Of a stretch of 64,000 bases of DNA, positions 61,922 through 64,000 are shown piece after piece. Numbering within the stretch: the stretch's first letter is position 1; every line of letters begins with the position of its first letter. Below the pieces are notes generated by a model that was given only the letters and a program-made list of their open reading frames with translations, searched no databases and was not told where the DNA came from. A program made the translations under genes and the position numbers. This stretch comes from Ruminococcaceae bacterium R-25 (GTDB taxonomy: Bacteria; Bacillota; Clostridia; Saccharofermentanales; Saccharofermentanaceae), in NCBI GenBank assembly GCA_003149065.1, contig QGFZ01000001.1, positions 558,001 to 622,000 of the forward strand, written 5' to 3'.

Positions 61922-62734
61922 TTACATAGCTTCGAAATGAGGTTTGTGGTCTTTATAGTAGACAGATTCTGTAAAACCTAATGATTTCATGTATTCAACG
62001 GCTTCATCGAAGCAAACAGCAAAGGTACCGGGGAAGTGGGAATCAGATCCGAATGTGATGAGCTTTCCGCCCATTTCCTTATATCTGTTGATGATTGCAG
62101 CATCCGGCAGGCACCTTGTAAAGCCGCCGGCCCTGTGCTTCTGGATCGATTTGGTGTTGATCTCAAGAGCTTTTTCTTTGGCGATCATGACCTCGAATAG
62201 CCTGTCGAATTCTTTAGGTGTCTCTTCGTAGGTGATGAAGTCGTTCTTGTTTTCAGCATATCTGTTGATGTAGTCGTAGTGGGCTACAACGTCGAAATTA
62301 TTACATTTCTCGCACATCTCAGCCATGATGTTAATGTATTCGCTGTGAAGCTCTTTTGCAGGCAGCTGGTAGCATTCGCGGTCAACATAGAAATCCTTGC
62401 CCCTGAAGAGGTGAACGCTCATGAGAACGACATCCAGAGGGATAGAAGCTGCCACTTTGTCGATCTCTTCGGCAACATGGGTCTGATATCCGAATTCGAT
62501 GCCTTTGAGGAGCTCGAAATCACCTGCCTTGGCGCGCCATTCCTCAAAAGTCTTATTGTATTCATCAAGGTCGAACATCCAGTTAAGGCCGTCGTCAACA
62601 TAGTCTATTTCGTAGTGTTCAGTGATACCGAGCCTGTTAAAACCTTTGGATTTTGCCTCATTTATAAGCTCATCTATAGTCTGTCCTGCATCGACAGAGA
62701 AGTGCTTTGTATGATTGTGTCCGTCAGTTATCAT
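61922..62734 (-). CDS. PHP-family phosphatase, histidinol-phosphatase-like (HisJ)
   Basis: A 270-residue metal-dependent phosphoesterase. The first PHP metal motif is DGHNHTKHFS at the N-terminus, followed by GITEHYEIDY. VVAHYDYINRYA and FGSDSHFPG carry the later ligands. The length and order match HisJ/HisK histidinol-phosphatase, the next-to-last step of histidine synthesis, but no other his gene lies here, so the substrate is not certain. AAGGGG lies before the ATG. It converges with the LytTR pair and diverges from the aminopeptidase. Confidence 0.88.
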   Translation of the reverse strand: MITDGHNHTKHFSVDAGQTIDELINEAKSKGFNRLGITEHYEIDYVDDGLNWMFDLDEYNKTFEEWRAKAGDFELLKGIEFGYQTHVAEEIDKVAASIPLDVVLMSVHLFRGKDFYVDRECYQLPAKELHSEYINIMAEMCEKCNNFDVVAHYDYINRYAENKNDFITYEETPKEFDRLFEVMIAKEKALEINTKSIQKHRAGGFTRCLPDAAIINRYKEMGGKLITFGSDSHFPGTFAVCFDEAVEYMKSLGFTESVYYKDHKPHFEAM

Positions 62735-62770
62735 TTTGTCCCCTTAATTAAAAGATTTTATTTTACTTTA

Positions 62771-62779
62771 TGGTATCAT
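62771..62779 (+). promoter_or_regulatory. extended -10 promoter for the aminopeptidase
   Basis: TG-G-TATCAT at 62771-62779, about 27 bases before the ATG at 62806. No clear -35 was seen. Confidence 0.4.
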
Positions 62780-62805
62780 AAGTTCATTAGAAAGAGGTGA
62801 TACTT

Positions 62806-64000
62806 ATGCCCAAGAAAAAAGAAACCAAAAAGATCAAGACAAGCGAGCTTTTCGCTGAATTTCCCAACCTTTACGAGGTAGCTTCAGAAGATGATATGAC
62901 AGCTACTTTTAATTTTGCCGAGGAATATAAGGCATTTTTGGATAATTCCAAGACAGAGCGCGAATTTGCAGCTAATGCCATTGCAGCAGCAGAAGACCTC
63001 GGATATGTTGATATCGCTACAAAAGATACCTTGAAGCCCGGTGACAAGGTTTACCAGAGCATTAAGGGCAAGGGCTTTGCAGCAGCTGTAGTCGGTAAGA
63101 AGGGACCTGCTGAAGGATTCAATATCCTAGGTGCCCATATCGATTCGCCCAGGCTAGATTTAAAGCCCAATCCGATCTATGAGGATAACGATACTGTTTA
63201 CTTCAAGACACACTACTATGGCGGCATCAAGAAGTATCAGTGGACAACGATCCCTCTTGCCGTACACGGCGTTGTATTTACAAACGACGGTAAGGCTCAC
63301 CAGATCGTAGTAGGTGAGAAGGACACAGATCCCGTATTCTATATCACTGACCTTCTTCCTCACCTCGGAAATGAACAGATGACAAAGAAGGCATCTGATT
63401 TCATTCCCGCTGAGGACCTTAACGTAATCATCGGCGGCATTCCCTGCACAGACGATAAGAAGTCTTCGGATATCTTCAAGGCAGGCGTTTTGAAGCTCCT
63501 TTTCGAGCAGTACGGCATCAAAGAGAAGGATTTCGTGTCAGCTGAGATCGAGATCGTTCCTGCTACACACGCAAGAGACGTAGGTTTTGACAGAGCTTAT
63601 ATTGCAGCTTACGGCCACGACGACAAGGTATGCGCTTATCCAGCATTAAGAGCACTTCTTGCTCAGGAAAAGCCCAAGAAGACATGTGTATGCCTCCTTA
63701 CAGATAAGGAAGAGATCGGCTCTTACTCCAACTCCGGCGCTACATCCAACCTCTATGAGAATTTCCTCATGGAAGTATTTGCAAAGGCTGAAGGCGGCAT
63801 CGATAAGTTCAACACTTTGAAGTTCCGCAAGGCTCTTGCAGCTACAAAGATGCTCTCAACAGACGTTACTACAGCTTACGATCCCAAGTACGCTTCCGTA
63901 TTTGAGAAGAACAATACTGCATTCATGTCCCACGGCCTTAAGATCGAGAAGTATACGGGTGCCAGAGGCAAGTCCGGCTGCTCTGAAGCTACAGGCGATT
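62806..64000 (+). CDS. M18-family aminopeptidase, truncated by the window end
   Basis: The first 398 codons of a metallo-aminopeptidase of the M18 (aspartyl aminopeptidase) family. The metal-binding motifs AHIDSPRLDLK, LLTDKEEIGSYSNSGA and an HDD-like region (YAAYGHDDKVCAYPALR in pieces) are in order. M18 enzymes have about 430-470 residues, so 50 or so are missing. AAAGAGGTGA lies before the ATG. It removes N-terminal residues from peptides in the cytosol. Confidence 0.92.
   Translation, partial: MPKKKETKKIKTSELFAEFPNLYEVASEDDMTATFNFAEEYKAFLDNSKTEREFAANAIAAAEDLGYVDIATKDTLKPGDKVYQSIKGKGFAAAVVGKKGPAEGFNILGAHIDSPRLDLKPNPIYEDNDTVYFKTHYYGGIKKYQWTTIPLAVHGVVFTNDGKAHQIVVGEKDTDPVFYITDLLPHLGNEQMTKKASDFIPAEDLNVIIGGIPCTDDKKSSDIFKAGVLKLLFEQYGIKEKDFVSAEIEIVPATHARDVGFDRAYIAAYGHDDKVCAYPALRALLAQEKPKKTCVCLLTDKEEIGSYSNSGATSNLYENFLMEVFAKAEGGIDKFNTLKFRKALAATKMLSTDVTTAYDPKYASVFEKNNTAFMSHGLKIEKYTGARGKSGCSEATGD

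Noticed and set aside
1..64000. CRISPR array or transposon ends.
   Set aside because: No regularly spaced direct repeats of 25-40 bases and no transposase-like protein were seen. The only repeats are terminators and short regulatory repeats.

Overview
This window looks like ordinary chromosome from a Gram-positive bacterium of the Clostridia. The evidence is a PolC-type replicase, an IspH-S1 fusion protein, a type-2 (eukaryote-like) isoleucyl-tRNA synthetase, AGGAGG-type ribosome binding sites, many lipoproteins, and the conserved order rpsB-tsf-pyrH-frr-uppS-cdsA-dxr-rseP-ispG-polC. A relative of Saccharofermentans or the Oscillospiraceae is my best guess, but the exact taxon is inference. 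Most genes lie on the + strand in tight operons with frequent 1-17 nt overlaps. I see no phage, insertion sequence, CRISPR array or resistance island.

Layout. Positions 1-7.0 kb hold a lipoprotein, dtd, clpX, a ROK glucokinase, valS and a membrane protein. Positions 7.0-10.2 kb (minus strand) hold an OmpR-type response regulator, its histidine kinase and rluF. Positions 10.3-15.3 kb hold three lipoproteins in a row, at least two of them paralogous, then an rRNA-methyltransferase-like protein and a RluA-type pseudouridine synthase. Positions 15.3-24.3 kb hold ileS, an M50 protease, scpA-scpB, an RpiR regulator, cmk and ispH-rpsA. Positions 24.4-26.8 kb hold two proline tRNAs (anticodons CGG and AGG) and a thymidylate/folate cluster, thyA-phosphatase-folA. 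Positions 26.9-42.7 kb are the translation / envelope / isoprenoid / replication superoperon, ending in polC and priA. Positions 42.8-45.0 kb hold dapA-dapB-yajC. Positions 45.1-50.1 kb hold dnaG-trmK-nif3-like, RNase P RNA and a purM-like gene. Positions 50.1-64.0 kb hold an aquaporin, a glutamine synthetase (minus), malic enzyme, an Lrp/aminotransferase pair, prfB, a large membrane protein, a LytTR regulator with a small membrane partner, a PHP-family phosphatase (minus) and a truncated M18 aminopeptidase.

How the genes work together. The MEP isoprenoid pathway is represented by dxr, ispG and ispH, and feeds uppS (undecaprenyl diphosphate for the wall). cdsA supplies phospholipid precursor, and dapA/dapB supply diaminopimelate and lysine. 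PolC, PriA, DnaG and ScpAB cover replication, restart, priming and chromosome organisation.

The most striking observation is that PolC seems to have lost all catalytic residues of its built-in proofreading exonuclease while keeping its polymerase and PHP motifs. Other points are an unusual A34 proline tRNA, a 21-bp-phased direct repeat in front of the LytTR gene, a prfB that has lost its frameshift at exactly codon 26, a dnaG operon without rpoD, and a terminator hairpin family used at least four times. Intergenic gaps without a gene are all under about 300 bases, apart from the tRNA region and the RNase P RNA region, which are described. All positions and motif calls were read by eye. No database search was run.
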